Shown piece after piece: positions 44,859 through 55,001 of a stretch of 64,000 nucleotides of DNA. The DNA comes from Lachnospiraceae bacterium XBB2008. GTDB lineage: Bacteria; Bacillota; Clostridia; Lachnospirales; Lachnospiraceae. A program made the position numbers and the translations under genes. The stretch spans positions 248,001-312,000 of the forward strand of contig FMVL01000003.1 of the NCBI GenBank assembly GCA_900102235.1. The letters are read 5' to 3'. Below the pieces are notes generated by a model. The model worked only from the letters and a program-made list of their open reading frames with translations. It did not search any database and had not been told where the DNA came from. The first letter of the stretch is position 1. The number at the start of each line of letters is the position of its first letter.

Positions 44859-46018
44859 TATTGCATATAGGGAGCACAATAATCGGCGATATGATTACTT
44901 ATCGCCACGACAGTATCGGAAGGAGTATATTCCACACCGGGATAGAGCATCTCATGGAGCGCTCTCGCGTTATCTTCGAGAGTGGTGGGTACTATACACC
45001 ATCCGTCCACTCCGACCTTGGCAGGATACCTGTTCTGTTCAAAAGGAAGTCCTTCCGACGAAACCACGGAATACTCCGAAGCCGAAGCAAGAAGCTTCAT
45101 GACTTCATCAGCCGGAAGAGAAGTTTCAACATGAGGCAGGATCGCCATGGCCGCTTTGGTAAGCTTGGAGACCGAAGATGAAGATGCTCTCTCAAGCAGT
45201 TTGGTTATGACGGTACGCTGTCTCTCCGCACGCTTGTAGTCGTTGCCGGCCGTATATCTGATGCGGCAGTACGCGGTAGCCTGAAGTCCGTTCAGGGTCT
45301 GCAGTCCGTCATCATATACCTCGATGATGTCTTCGTTCAGTTCTCCCGTTCCGTCTTCATTCACATACATGCTGCGCTGATAGTTATTAAGATGAGATAT
45401 CTCATCAACCGCGATATCTATCTCCACTCCGCCCAGGGCATCCACCGCTTCCGACAGTCCCTCAAAGCCTATGGTCACATAGTCGGTTATATCCATGTCC
45501 AGGTTCATGTTGAGCATGTTGATCGCCTGCTCGGGACCGCCCTTTGCATAGGCCGCGTTTGCCTTGGAATAAGTATCGTTGCCGAGATTAAGATATGTAT
45601 CTCTGTATATGCTGACCAGTCTGATCTCATGTGCATCCTGATCCACGGATGCTATGATCATCGTATCGCTTCTGGTCCTTTTGTTTAAGTTGCCGTCTCT
45701 GGAATCCACTCCGAACAGAGCGATATTTCGAACGCCGCTTCCCGAACTTACCACCTCGTCTCCGGCGGTTTTGCCAACGCCTGCGGGACCTTCGCCCGTG
45801 GAGGAGGTTTCATTGATGATGATGCTGTCCTGATCGATATCTACCTTTTTGACGGTACGCGTGGTGATGGTCACCACATACAGCACTACTATGGATGCAG
45901 CGAGTGCGATCAGTTCTATTATGATAAAGGGCACATTCTTTTTAGCCCACTGCTTCCTGTCTTCCAAATCCAAAATCCTAACCGATAAGCTGTATGCAAT
46001 CCTCGAGGGAAGATACAC
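44858..46018 (-). CDS. LytR-CpsA-Psr (LCP) family protein (up to 386 aa)
   Basis: One N-terminal membrane helix (about 30-55) precedes an extracytoplasmic LCP domain (about 95-270). Marks are ALFGVDSRDG, TRSDTMIIASVD, the SIYRDTYL arginine segment and an RIRYTAGNDYKRAERQR region. LCP proteins transfer glycopolymers to peptidoglycan. The 386-residue frame uses a GTG that lies 41 bp inside radA. A TTG at 45973, just after the radA stop, is an equally possible start (371 aa). Its stop overlaps the next ATG as TAATG. Confidence 0.9.
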   Translation of the reverse strand: MYLPSRIAYSLSVRILDLEDRKQWAKKNVPFIIIELIALAASIVVLYVVTITTRTVKKVDIDQDSIIINETSSTGEGPAGVGKTAGDEVVSSGSGVRNIALFGVDSRDGNLNKRTRSDTMIIASVDQDAHEIRLVSIYRDTYLNLGNDTYSKANAAYAKGGPEQAINMLNMNLDMDITDYVTIGFEGLSEAVDALGGVEIDIAVDEISHLNNYQRSMYVNEDGTGELNEDIIEVYDDGLQTLNGLQATAYCRIRYTAGNDYKRAERQRTVITKLLERASSSSVSKLTKAAMAILPHVETSLPADEVMKLLASASEYSVVSSEGLPFEQNRYPAKVGVDGWCIVPTTLEDNARALHEMLYPGVEYTPSDTVVAISNHIADYCAPYMQ

Positions 46019-47342
46019 CTATCAGCTTTATATCCTTTATTTCCTTAAGTTTTGAAGCATTTCCCGAAGGGATGATGCAAGTCTCAAATCCAAGTCTGGC
46101 CGCTTCCTTAACTCTGGCCTCGACCTGTGTCACGCTTCTTACCTCTCCTGAGAGGCCTACCTCCCCGAACACCACCGTATGAGGATCCACGGGTCTGTTC
46201 TTGAATCCCGAGGCTATGGCCATCGCCATTCCGAGATCCAGTGCGGGTTCCGATATCCTGATGCCTCCGGTCAGATTGACATACGCATCACAGTCCGCAA
46301 GTTTAAGACCGGTACGTCTCTCCAGCACCGCCATCAGCAGGTTTACACGATTATAATCTGCCCCGGTCGCCTGTCTGCGCGGCATGCCGAATGAGGTCCT
46401 CGTGATCAGAGCCTGTATCTCGAGAAGTATCGGGCGCGTACCCTCCATGGAGCACACCACCACGCTTCCGCTCGCCCCTTCGGGCCGTCCGTCCAGCATA
46501 TATGCGGAAGCATTTTCGACCTCACTGAGTCCGCTGCCGGACATCTCGAACACACCGATCTCATTGGTGGATCCGAAACGGTTCTTGACACCTCTTAAGA
46601 TCCGATAGGATGCGTGCCTGTCACCCTCAAAATAAAGCACGGTATCGACCATGTGCTCAAGAACCCTGGGCCCTGCAACGGTCCCTTCCTTGGTCACATG
46701 TCCGACTATGAATATCGTGATCCCGAGAGTCTTGGCTATGCGCAGGAGTATGTTGGTAGACTCCCTGACCTGGGATACCGAACCGGGCGATGAGGATATA
46801 TCCGCGCTGCTCATGGTCTGGATCGAATCTATGATCACGCATGATGGCTTCGAAGCGGTGATACATTCTTCGATCACACCCAGATCAGTCTCGCACAGCA
46901 GTTTCAGGCTGTCCGTGAATTCTCCGATCCTCTCGGCACGCAGCCTGATCTGTGTGAGGCTCTCCTCACCCGATATATACAGTACATTTTTATTTTCCGA
47001 AGAAAGATTCCGGCATACCTGCAACAGCAATGTCGACTTGCCTATTCCCGGATCGCCTCCCACCAGAATGAGAGAGCCCGGAACGAATCCGCCTCCGAGC
47101 ACACGATCGAGTTCTCCGATCCCGGTGGAGATGCGTATCACGTCATCTCCCGAAATCTCAGAGATCGCTTTGGGGGACGCTTTTGCAGCGCCCGCGGCAC
47201 GCGCCTTGCTGCCTGCGGCACTTATCAGTACCGGTTCTTCCGTAAAAGTATTCCACTCCCGGCAGGCGGGACACTGTCCCATCCATTTGGCGGACTCATA
47301 CCCGCACTGCTGGCAGAAGAATACGCTCTTGCTTTTTGCCAT
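45978..47342 (-). CDS. radA: DNA repair protein RadA/Sms (454 aa)
   Basis: RadA is a RecA-related helicase acting in branch migration during recombination. The N-terminal zinc finger (CQQC...CPAC), Walker A GGDPGIGKST, the RadA motif KNRFGSTNEIG and a C-terminal Lon-like domain (GEVGLSGEVRSV) are all present. AGGG precedes the ATG at 47342, five bases after the stop of the small upstream gene. The clpC-small gene-radA order is common in related genomes. Confidence 0.96.
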   Translation of the reverse strand: MAKSKSVFFCQQCGYESAKWMGQCPACREWNTFTEEPVLISAAGSKARAAGAAKASPKAISEISGDDVIRISTGIGELDRVLGGGFVPGSLILVGGDPGIGKSTLLLQVCRNLSSENKNVLYISGEESLTQIRLRAERIGEFTDSLKLLCETDLGVIEECITASKPSCVIIDSIQTMSSADISSSPGSVSQVRESTNILLRIAKTLGITIFIVGHVTKEGTVAGPRVLEHMVDTVLYFEGDRHASYRILRGVKNRFGSTNEIGVFEMSGSGLSEVENASAYMLDGRPEGASGSVVVCSMEGTRPILLEIQALITRTSFGMPRRQATGADYNRVNLLMAVLERRTGLKLADCDAYVNLTGGIRISEPALDLGMAMAIASGFKNRPVDPHTVVFGEVGLSGEVRSVTQVEARVKEAARLGFETCIIPSGNASKLKEIKDIKLIGVSSLEDCIQLIG

Positions 47343-47347
47343 ATGGA

Positions 47348-47761
47348 TCAAGCCCTGGTGATGGTAACCGCCTTCTCCTCGTCATCGGACAGTTCAAGTG
47401 ACACTACGAGCTTGCCGCCCATATTGGTCTTCATCCGTCCGATATCGGTTCCGCCTACGGAAACGTCATATTCCGTATCATCCTGCAAACCAACGGTGAT
47501 CTGTGCATCTTCGCTTCCCGATACCGTGAAACTGACGCCGTTCTCTGTCTCTTCAAATCCGGTAACGCTGGTTCCCGGAACGGATTCGTACAGGAACATC
47601 CCGTTCTTCTCCAGCTTGGTCAGGGCACCGTAAGTCTTAACCTTGTAGATGTCGCCCGAACTTTCAAAATCCTCTTTTTTTGCTTTGTCCGAAAGCTGAT
47701 GATTACCGAAGCTTATCTTTCCGTCCTCTTCTGTCCTGATCAGTTCTTCGATCACTGCCAT
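47348..47761 (-). CDS. Small conserved protein between clpC and radA (137 aa)
   Basis: A soluble beta-rich protein with GKISFGNHQLSDKAKK, KLEKNGMFLYESVPGT and KTNMGGKLVVSLEL. Homologues at this position in Lachnospiraceae are often labelled 'endosialidase', but no sialidase motif is visible and I do not accept that name. Function is unknown. It lies 5 bp from each neighbour, so co-expression with clpC and radA is near certain. Confidence 0.8.
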   Translation of the reverse strand: MAVIEELIRTEEDGKISFGNHQLSDKAKKEDFESSGDIYKVKTYGALTKLEKNGMFLYESVPGTSVTGFEETENGVSFTVSGSEDAQITVGLQDDTEYDVSVGGTDIGRMKTNMGGKLVVSLELSDDEEKAVTITRA

Positions 47762-47766
47762 CTGGA

Positions 47767-50208
47767 TTACCTCCTGTTAAACTTGATCTTGCCGCCACTG
47801 ACAGTAGCGGTAACTCTGTCGCCTTCGTGAATATGTCCTGCGAGGATCTCCTGAGCCAGTTCGTCCTCCACATTGGACTGAATGGCACGCTTCAGGGGTC
47901 TCGCTCCCATCTTCGCGTCGGAATACTTGTCTACGATATGCTTCTTCAGAGCGGGCGTGAACTTAAGTTCTATGCCCATCTGAGTCCTGCATCTTGCCGC
48001 CAGGTTGGCTGCAAGAAGCGACACTATCCGGGTCATGTCATCCGTATTCAGAGGATGGAATACCATGATCTCATCTATACGGTTTATGAACTCGGGTTTG
48101 AATATCTTCCTTACTTCTTCCATTACGGAAGATTTCATCTTCTCATAAGTCTTCTCGGCCGTATCACCGGATCCGAATCCCAGGTTCTTGGGAGCCATGA
48201 TCCTCTGTGCACCCGCATTGGAGGTCATGACCAGGATCGTATTCTTGAAGCTCACTTTCCTGCCCTTGGAATCGGTGATGTGTCCGTCATCCAGGACCTG
48301 GAGAAGGATGTTGAATACGTCCGGATGTGCCTTTTCGATCTCATCAAAAAGAACTACCGAATAGGGATTGCGCCTGATCTTCTCGCTGAGCTGTCCGCCC
48401 TCGTCAAATCCCACGTATCCCGGAGGAGAACCTATCATCTTGGATACGGAGTGGCCTTCCATGTACTCTGACATGTCCACGCGGATAAGCGCGTTCTCGG
48501 AACCGAACATTGCCTCGGCGAGTGCCTTGCACAGCTCTGTCTTGCCTACGCCGGTAGGTCCCAGGAAAAGGAACGAACCGATCGGGCGTCCGGGATCCTG
48601 AAGTCCGACTCTGCCTCGTCTGATGGCTCTTGCGAGTGCCGTCACCGCTTCTTCCTGTCCGATGACTCTCTTATGAAGAGTATCTTCGAGTTTGAGCAGT
48701 CTCTCGGATTCTTTTTCCTCGAGCTTGTTCAGCGGTATCTTGGTCCACATGGATACCACGGCCGCTATGTCTTCTTCCGTTACGGTGAAGTATTTCTTCT
48801 GCTCATCCGCTTCAAACCTGCGGAGTGCTTTCTCATACTTTTTCTTGAGTTCTATCTGATGGCGTCTGAGTTCGCCGGCCTGTCCGAAAGCTTCCATGCG
48901 GATGGATCTTTCGATCTGCTTGTCTATCTTTTCAATCTCTTCCGCCATATCGGTGATCTTCTTGGGATGTGAGGTCGTATGCAGTCTGGCGGCTGCGGAT
49001 GCCTCGTCTATAAGATCGATCGCCTTGTCGGGGAGATTACGGTCGTTGATATATCTGGCTGAAAGCTGAACTGCGGCAACCAGAGCCTCCTCGGTGATCT
49101 TGACCTGGTGATGCTCCTCATACTTCGGAGCTATGCCCTGCAGTATCCTTATCGCCTCTTCGTTATCGGGTTCATCTACCGTAACGGGCTGGAAACGGCG
49201 TTCAAGCGCAGCATCCTTTTCCACATATTTACGGTATTCAGAGATCGTGGTCGCACCGATCAGCTGAAGTTCACCGCGGGCAAGTGAGGGCTTTAAGATA
49301 TTGGAAGCATCGATCGCACCTTCGGCACCGCCTGCACCGATCAGAGTATGCAGCTCGTCAAGGAAAAGGATCACATTTCCGTCTTCGATGACCTCTCCGA
49401 CAACCTTTTTGATCCTCTCTTCAAACTCGCCTCTGTACTTGGAGCCTGCCACCATTCCGGACAGATCCAGCGTAAGAACACGCTTGTTCTGCACGGTAAA
49501 AGGAACCTCACCGTTAACTATGCGCGTGGCGAGGCCTTCTACCACGGCGGTCTTTCCGACGCCGGGTTCTCCTATGAGACAGGGATTGTTCTTGGTACGA
49601 CGGCTGAGGATCTGGATGACTCTCTGGATCTCATCGTTTCTGCCGATCACGGGATCGAGCTTGCCTTCTCTTGCGAGAGCGGTCAGATCTCTGGAGTACT
49701 GCGCCAGAGTAGAGCCCTTGCCTCCGTGCTTCTTGCTGACCTGATTTAAGTCATCCTTGTATTTCGCGGGATCCACATCCATACTGACAAGCGTATCCAT
49801 ATACAGTTTCTGTATGGATACGCCCAAAGTATTTAAGAGCCTGATCGCTATGGAATCATTCTCTTTGAGTATGGCAAGTAAGATGTGTTCGGTACCGATG
49901 CGCTCACTCTTAAAACGCTCCGCCTGTCTGGCTGCCTCGTCGAGCACTTCACGTGCCCTGGGTGAAAAATCACCCTTGTCAGCCAGCAGTGTGGAACTGT
50001 CGGGAGCGAGCAGATCGCTTATCATATCGGTGAGTTGCCCGACAGTGACACCGTTTTGAGTAAGTATCCTGGCGGCAACTCCCGTATTTTCTTTTACCAG
50101 GCCGAGCAGGAGATGCTCCGTGCCTATATAACTCTGATTCAGATTCCTGGCGCTTTTTCTGGCCAGTTCAACGGCAATACGTGCTTTGTCTGTGTATTCG
50201 GGTTGCAT
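47767..50208 (-). CDS. clpC: Clp protease ATP-binding subunit ClpC (813 aa)
   Basis: The order is a double Clp_N domain (about 1-145), AAA module 1 with Walker A GEPGVGKT, a middle coiled region containing [18 protein letters not shown] (UVR-like), and AAA module 2 with GPTGVGKT and Walker [15 protein letters not shown]. It unfolds proteins for ClpP. Length is normal. The upstream CtsR-McsA-McsB set that usually accompanies clpC in Bacilli is absent; instead the SH3 protein gene lies 14 bp upstream. Confidence 0.96.
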   Translation of the reverse strand: MQPEYTDKARIAVELARKSARNLNQSYIGTEHLLLGLVKENTGVAARILTQNGVTVGQLTDMISDLLAPDSSTLLADKGDFSPRAREVLDEAARQAERFKSERIGTEHILLAILKENDSIAIRLLNTLGVSIQKLYMDTLVSMDVDPAKYKDDLNQVSKKHGGKGSTLAQYSRDLTALAREGKLDPVIGRNDEIQRVIQILSRRTKNNPCLIGEPGVGKTAVVEGLATRIVNGEVPFTVQNKRVLTLDLSGMVAGSKYRGEFEERIKKVVGEVIEDGNVILFLDELHTLIGAGGAEGAIDASNILKPSLARGELQLIGATTISEYRKYVEKDAALERRFQPVTVDEPDNEEAIRILQGIAPKYEEHHQVKITEEALVAAVQLSARYINDRNLPDKAIDLIDEASAAARLHTTSHPKKITDMAEEIEKIDKQIERSIRMEAFGQAGELRRHQIELKKKYEKALRRFEADEQKKYFTVTEEDIAAVVSMWTKIPLNKLEEKESERLLKLEDTLHKRVIGQEEAVTALARAIRRGRVGLQDPGRPIGSFLFLGPTGVGKTELCKALAEAMFGSENALIRVDMSEYMEGHSVSKMIGSPPGYVGFDEGGQLSEKIRRNPYSVVLFDEIEKAHPDVFNILLQVLDDGHITDSKGRKVSFKNTILVMTSNAGAQRIMAPKNLGFGSGDTAEKTYEKMKSSVMEEVRKIFKPEFINRIDEIMVFHPLNTDDMTRIVSLLAANLAARCRTQMGIELKFTPALKKHIVDKYSDAKMGARPLKRAIQSNVEDELAQEILAGHIHEGDRVTATVSGGKIKFNRR

Positions 50209-50222
50209 CTGATATGTCTTTC

Positions 50223-51482
50223 TTATTTATCATCCATGTTGAGGAATTCGAATTCAAAATCGTCATCATCAAGCATGAAATTCTTGGGTTTAGCCTTCTT
50301 GGCGGGAGCCTCGGTCCTGACGTCATCATCGTCATCGTCGTCATCATCTTCGTATTCGGCTTTGCGTCTTGCAGCGCGCTCACGCTCGCGTGCACGTGCG
50401 GCCTCAACGTTTCTTCTGTCGCGACGTCTTACGGGTTCCTCTTCCTCTTCTTCATCGTCTTCATCTTCATCATCATCGTCATCATACTCATATCCGCCGG
50501 AACCGAGCTTAATCGCGAGGATTATGATCGCGATGACTGCAACTGCAAGGAGAGCTCCGAGAACTATGCTGACGATCTTGAGTTTCTGATTTGCGGAAGT
50601 GAGAGAAGCTGTCTTGTTAGCCTGTGAATCGGCATAATCAAGGAGTTCCTGAAGTTTCTCTCTGGTGTTGTCAATATGGTTGTATAACCACCATACATTG
50701 TTGCCTGTTCCGTCATCGGTATATACGAGTTCGTAATCATTGTTGACCTCCGGAACGGGAGCTTCATCGATCACGGGCTCAACCGGTTCTTCGACAGGCT
50801 GGTCGAATGCAAGAACGATCACATCGCCCATATCTACGAGATCGGAACGAACATATCCGGTCTTCTGAACGCCGGCGTCAAGGAATGATACGAAGTACCA
50901 TGTCTTGGAATCACTTCCGAGCTTGGAACCGGAGATGACTACGTTCGTGCCCTGTGTCAGCTGAGCTACTATATCATCATTGGTGGAAGCGTTGGATCTT
51001 ACCTTGCCGACCGATACGTTGATCGTGGCATTCTGCAGATCCTGTGCCGTCACATCATCGGGATTGGTTATGATGGAAACATCGACGCCTCCGGTCATGT
51101 CGGCTGCTCCGAATGCGTCCATGCCGGATGCATCACCGTCCGCAACTGCTTCAACATCCGCTGTCTCGGTAACGCTGGCGGTCACAGTCATAAGATCCGA
51201 TCTTACATATCCGGTCGTTCCGTCCGATAATGATACGTGATACCAGATATTTCCGGCTGAATCCGATTTTTCATCGGTAACGGTCACTGTCGTGCCGTTT
51301 GCAAGTGTACTTACAGTAGATGAATCTGTGGATGCGTCGCTTCTTACCTTTGCATTATCCACGGTAACCTGACCGGTAGATTCTGCTGCAGCTTCCATAG
51401 TCAGACCGCCGATCATAAGTGATGCAGCAAGCAGGCCTGTGAGCAGTTTGGCTGTGATGGCGCTTATTCGCTGATTCTTCAT
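50223..51482 (-). CDS. SH3b membrane protein with acidic cytoplasmic tail (419 aa)
   Basis: A signal peptide (about 1-33) is followed by two bacterial SH3 domains, about 35-105 ([13 protein letters not shown]... GYVRSDL) and 150-225 ([13 protein letters not shown]... GYVRSDL). A Pro/Glu linker, one membrane helix (about 303-330) and a strongly charged tail follow. The tail alternates Asp/Glu runs with an Arg-rich segment. SH3b domains usually bind peptidoglycan, so the protein likely spans from wall to cytoplasm. It sits between purD (27 bp) and clpC (14 bp). The tail could recruit cytosolic partners such as ClpC, but this is inference. Confidence 0.82.
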   Translation of the reverse strand: MKNQRISAITAKLLTGLLAASLMIGGLTMEAAAESTGQVTVDNAKVRSDASTDSSTVSTLANGTTVTVTDEKSDSAGNIWYHVSLSDGTTGYVRSDLMTVTASVTETADVEAVADGDASGMDAFGAADMTGGVDVSIITNPDDVTAQDLQNATINVSVGKVRSNASTNDDIVAQLTQGTNVVISGSKLGSDSKTWYFVSFLDAGVQKTGYVRSDLVDMGDVIVLAFDQPVEEPVEPVIDEAPVPEVNNDYELVYTDDGTGNNVWWLYNHIDNTREKLQELLDYADSQANKTASLTSANQKLKIVSIVLGALLAVAVIAIIILAIKLGSGGYEYDDDDDEDEDDEEEEEEPVRRRDRRNVEAARARERERAARRKAEYEDDDDDDDDDVRTEAPAKKAKPKNFMLDDDDFEFEFLNMDDK

Positions 51483-51509
51483 GTTAATCTCCTCCGTAAA
51501 ATAAAACTA

Positions 51510-52784
51510 CTATATCAAATCTATGGCATGGCCTATATCCGTGCGCATATATTTGTTTTCAAAACTTACCCAGCCGGTCGCCTCGTATGCCTTGGCCCTG
51601 GCTTCCTTCAGATCGCTTCCTATGGCTGTGATGCCGAGCACCCTTCCGCCGTTTGTAACGACCTCTCCGTCCTTAAATGCCGTTCCCGCATGGAAGCAGT
51701 AGTAATCCTGCTTTCCGTCAAATGTTTCAAGGCCCTTGATCGGGAATCCTTTTTCATAGGATATGGGATAACCTGCAGAGGCAAGTACCACGCATACCGC
51801 GGCTTTATCAGACTCGAACTCGAGATCGATCTGATCGAGAGTCCCGTCTATGCACGCCTCAAACACATCGATGATATCATTCTTGAGCCTCGGAAGCACC
51901 ACCTGTGCCTCGGGATCTCCGAAACGGGCGTTGTACTCGAGAACGCGGGGGCCGTCTTCGGTGAGCATGAGTCCGAAGAAAATGACTCCCTTGAAGGGTC
52001 TGCCCTCAGCTGCCATGGCATCCACGGTAGGCTGGTAGATATATTTTTGACAGAATTCATCAACCTCTTTGGTATAGAACGGACTGGGCGAGAAATTGCC
52101 CATGCCGCCGGTATTGGGACCCTCATCATTATCGTAAGCCCTCTTGTGATCCTGTGCGGAATCCATGATGCGGATCGTCTTGCCGTCAACGAACGAAAGG
52201 ACCGAAACCTCACGTCCGGTAAGGAACTCCTCGACTACCATCATGTTTCCGGCAGATCCGAACTGCTTGTCCTGCATGATCGACTTAACGCCGCGCATTG
52301 CTTCGCTCAAGTCGTTGCAGATCAGCACGCCCTTGCCCAGAGCCAGACCGTCGGCCTTTAACACTATGGGGAAATGTACCGTCTTAAGATAGGCTATAGC
52401 TTCGCCGGGATCGGTGAAAGTCTCGTAAGAAGCAGTCGGTATGTTGTATTTCTTCATCAGGTCCTTGGAGAAAGCCTTGGATCCTTCAAGGATCGCAGCC
52501 GCTCTGTTGGGGCCGAATACGCGAAGCCCCGCTTCTTCGAACTTATCTACGATCCCTCCTACTAAGGGATCGTCCATTCCGACGACCGTCAGGTCTATCG
52601 AATTTTCTTTTGCAAAATTGACAAGAGCATCGAAATCCATCGCCTTGATGGGCACGCACTCTGCCAGGCGTGATATGCCCGCATTGCCCGGAGCACAGTA
52701 TATCTTATCGGCTTTGGGGCTCCTCGATATCGCTGTGACTATGGCATGCTCTCTTCCGCCGCTTCCTACTACGAGTATGTTCAT
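51510..52784 (-). CDS. purD: Phosphoribosylamine-glycine ligase (424 aa)
   Basis: PurD makes GAR from phosphoribosylamine, glycine and ATP. The N-terminal VVGSGGREHAI, the PNTGGMGNFSPSPF segment and the ATP-grasp core with EYNARFGDPEAQ are typical. Its ATG overlaps the stop of purN by 4 bp. Confidence 0.97.
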   Translation of the reverse strand: MNILVVGSGGREHAIVTAISRSPKADKIYCAPGNAGISRLAECVPIKAMDFDALVNFAKENSIDLTVVGMDDPLVGGIVDKFEEAGLRVFGPNRAAAILEGSKAFSKDLMKKYNIPTASYETFTDPGEAIAYLKTVHFPIVLKADGLALGKGVLICNDLSEAMRGVKSIMQDKQFGSAGNMMVVEEFLTGREVSVLSFVDGKTIRIMDSAQDHKRAYDNDEGPNTGGMGNFSPSPFYTKEVDEFCQKYIYQPTVDAMAAEGRPFKGVIFFGLMLTEDGPRVLEYNARFGDPEAQVVLPRLKNDIIDVFEACIDGTLDQIDLEFESDKAAVCVVLASAGYPISYEKGFPIKGLETFDGKQDYYCFHAGTAFKDGEVVTNGGRVLGITAIGSDLKEARAKAYEATGWVSFENKYMRTDIGHAIDLI

Positions 52785-53404
52785 CTGATAACTACCTTTC
52801 CGTCCTGAATCGAAACCTTACCCTGAGCGATCAGATCGATGGCCTTGGGCATGATCTTCCACTCAGCCTCTTCCATGACTCTTCTTTGAAGTATCTCAGG
52901 GGTATCGTCGGGGAGAACCTCGACTGCCTTCTGGAGAATGATGGGGCCCGTATCGGTCCCTTCATCCACGAAATGCACGGTTGCTCCGGTGATCTTGACG
53001 CCGCGTTCGAGCACGGCTTCGTGAACATGGAGTCCGTAGAAACCCTTTCCGCAAAACGACGGGATCAGGGCAGGGTGAATATTGATGATCTTTCCGGAAT
53101 ACCTGCTGATGAGTGAGGGCGGAAGGACCACCATGCAACCGGCCAATACTATAAGGTCGGTACGTGCTTCATCTATCGAAGCGATGAGCGCTTCGTGATA
53201 TTTTTCTCTGTCGTCAAAAGTCTTCGGAGATATGCATACGGCTTCAATGCCTGCATTTTCCGCTCTGGTAAGCGCATATGCACCGGGATTGTTGCTGATC
53301 ACGCGAACGATCTGCGCATCATGTATCTCGCCTGCTGCCAGCGCATCTATTATGGCCTGAAGATTGGTTCCGCCGCCTGATACGAGTACGGTTATCCTTA
53401 ACAT
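52781..53404 (-). CDS. purN: Phosphoribosylglycinamide formyltransferase (207 aa)
   Basis: This transfers a formyl group from 10-formyl-THF to [18 protein letters not shown] marks the start, and HPALIPSF with [15 protein letters not shown] carries the catalytic His/Asp region. It overlaps purM by 7 bp and purD by 4 bp. Confidence 0.97.
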   Translation of the reverse strand: MLRITVLVSGGGTNLQAIIDALAAGEIHDAQIVRVISNNPGAYALTRAENAGIEAVCISPKTFDDREKYHEALIASIDEARTDLIVLAGCMVVLPPSLISRYSGKIINIHPALIPSFCGKGFYGLHVHEAVLERGVKITGATVHFVDEGTDTGPIILQKAVEVLPDDTPEILQRRVMEEAEWKIMPKAIDLIAQGKVSIQDGKVVIR

Positions 53405-54423
53405 AGATCCACACCCTTATCTCCGGAAATGACTTCTCCGACTTTGTATGCTTTTTCTCCTGCCTGCTCGAGTACCGCAATGATCCGGTCCGCATCTGCG
53501 GGATCAGCCGCTATGACCATTCCGAGTCCGCAGTTATATGTGTTGTACATCATCTCGTCCGCGATATTGCCTTTTTTCTGAATGAGATCAAATATCGGCA
53601 GGCGGGGGAACGAGTTAAGTTCGATCCGTGCCCTCGCACCTTCGGGGAGCATGCGGGGTACATTCTCGTAAAAACCGCCGCCGGTGATGTGGCTTGCACC
53701 CTTGATCGTGATGCCGGCTTCCTTCAGCGCCTTGAATGCCTTCACATAGATGCGCGTGGGGGTAAGGAGCACGTCTCCGAGCTTTCCTCCCAGTTCATCG
53801 TAATAAGTGTTCAGGCTCTCCTCGGTCATGTCGAAGACCTTGCGGATGAGCGAGAATCCGTTGGAGTGGATACCGGTGGAGGCGATTCCTATAAGTGTAT
53901 CCCCGGGTCTGATGTTCTCGCCGGTGATCATATCCTTGCGGTCCACCACGCCTACGGCAAAACCGGCAAGGTCGTATTCATCTTCGGGCATGAGTCCGGG
54001 ATGCTCTGCGGTCTCACCGCCAATGAGTGCGGCTTCCGACTGCTTGCAGCCTTCGGCGACGCCTGCTACGATCGATGCGATCTTCTCGGGGATGTTTCGT
54101 CCGCATGCGATGTAGTCGAGGAAGAACAGAGGCTCTCCTCCCGCACATGCTATGTCGTTAACACACATTGCCACACAGTCGATGCCGACCGTGTCGTGCT
54201 TATCCATGATGAACGCTGCCTTGATCTTGGTCCCGACTCCGTCGGTTCCCGATACGAGCACGGGATCTTCCATCTGCTGTATCTTCTTCATCGAGAACGC
54301 TCCGGCAAATCCTCCGAGGCCGCCTAAGACCTCCGGTCTCATCGTCTCGGCTACGCTCTTTTTGATGAGTTCCACACTCCTGTAGCCCGCTTCGATATCA
54401 ACGCCTGCGCTTTTGTAATCCAT
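53398..54423 (-). CDS. purM: Phosphoribosylformylglycinamidine cyclo-ligase (341 aa)
   Basis: AIR synthase converts FGAM to [15 protein letters not shown] at the start, [12 protein letters not shown] and [16 protein letters not shown] are family marks, and the length is normal. It follows purE by 22 bp and overlaps purN. Confidence 0.97.
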   Translation of the reverse strand: MDYKSAGVDIEAGYRSVELIKKSVAETMRPEVLGGLGGFAGAFSMKKIQQMEDPVLVSGTDGVGTKIKAAFIMDKHDTVGIDCVAMCVNDIACAGGEPLFFLDYIACGRNIPEKIASIVAGVAEGCKQSEAALIGGETAEHPGLMPEDEYDLAGFAVGVVDRKDMITGENIRPGDTLIGIASTGIHSNGFSLIRKVFDMTEESLNTYYDELGGKLGDVLLTPTRIYVKAFKALKEAGITIKGASHITGGGFYENVPRMLPEGARARIELNSFPRLPIFDLIQKKGNIADEMMYNTYNCGLGMVIAADPADADRIIAVLEQAGEKAYKVGEVISGDKGVDLC

Positions 54424-54445
54424 AAAGGTAGTCTCCTTATGAGTT

Positions 54446-54946
54446 TTAATAGTTCTTGTATCCTACGTCGGAAAGTCTTGCATCCTTAACCTGTACGGAC
54501 TCGGACATCTCCGCGGAATAATCTTTTAATTTCTTAAGCAGCTCCGGATCCGATACGGCCAGGATCTTGGCTGCGAGTATGCCTGCATTGGCACCTCCTC
54601 CGATGGCTACGGTCGCCACGGGAATGCCGCTGGGCATCTGAACTATGGAATAGAGGGAGTCGCGTCCGCCCAGAGAAGTCGTATGCATCGGCACGCCTAT
54701 GACCGGCATGGGGAAAAGCGCCGCACACATTCCGGGCAGATGGGCAGCCATACCGGCGCCTGCTATGATGACGCGTATGCCGCGTTCCTCAGCAGTGCGT
54801 GCGTACTCAAAAAATATATCCGGCTCTCTGTGAGCGGATATAATCTTCATTTCGTAGGTGATACCGAACCTGTCGAGCATCTCGGCAGCCTTGCTCATGA
54901 CGCTCATATCGGAATCGGATCCCATAACTATGGATACCTGTGGCAT
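54446..54946 (-). CDS. purE: N5-carboxyaminoimidazole ribonucleotide mutase (166 aa)
   Basis: Class I Pur[28 protein letters not shown] and [11 protein letters not shown] are the substrate-site motifs. It is the first purine gene in this run. The 55-bp leader has a TATTAT -10 and a short ATTAC-C-GTAAT palindrome but no room for a purine riboswitch. PurK is not in the window. Confidence 0.96.
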   Translation of the reverse strand: MPQVSIVMGSDSDMSVMSKAAEMLDRFGITYEMKIISAHREPDIFFEYARTAEERGIRVIIAGAGMAAHLPGMCAALFPMPVIGVPMHTTSLGGRDSLYSIVQMPSGIPVATVAIGGGANAGILAAKILAVSDPELLKKLKDYSAEMSESVQVKDARLSDVGYKNY

Positions 54947-55001
54947 GGATAACTCCTCTCATGTAAACATACTGAATATATAATACCATATATTACGGTA
55001 A

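Noticed and set aside
47348-47761. 'Endosialidase' name for the clpC-radA spacer gene
   Set aside because: Commonly carried over in annotations, but no sialidase Asp-box or catalytic motif is visible in 137 residues.
50035-50589. Plus-strand ORF rich in Ser runs
   Set aside because: It is the antisense reading of the Asp/Glu runs of the SH3 protein; no ribosome site and no family.
54947-55001. Purine riboswitch before purE
   Set aside because: Only 55 bp of leader, with a promoter-like -10 and no three-way junction motif.
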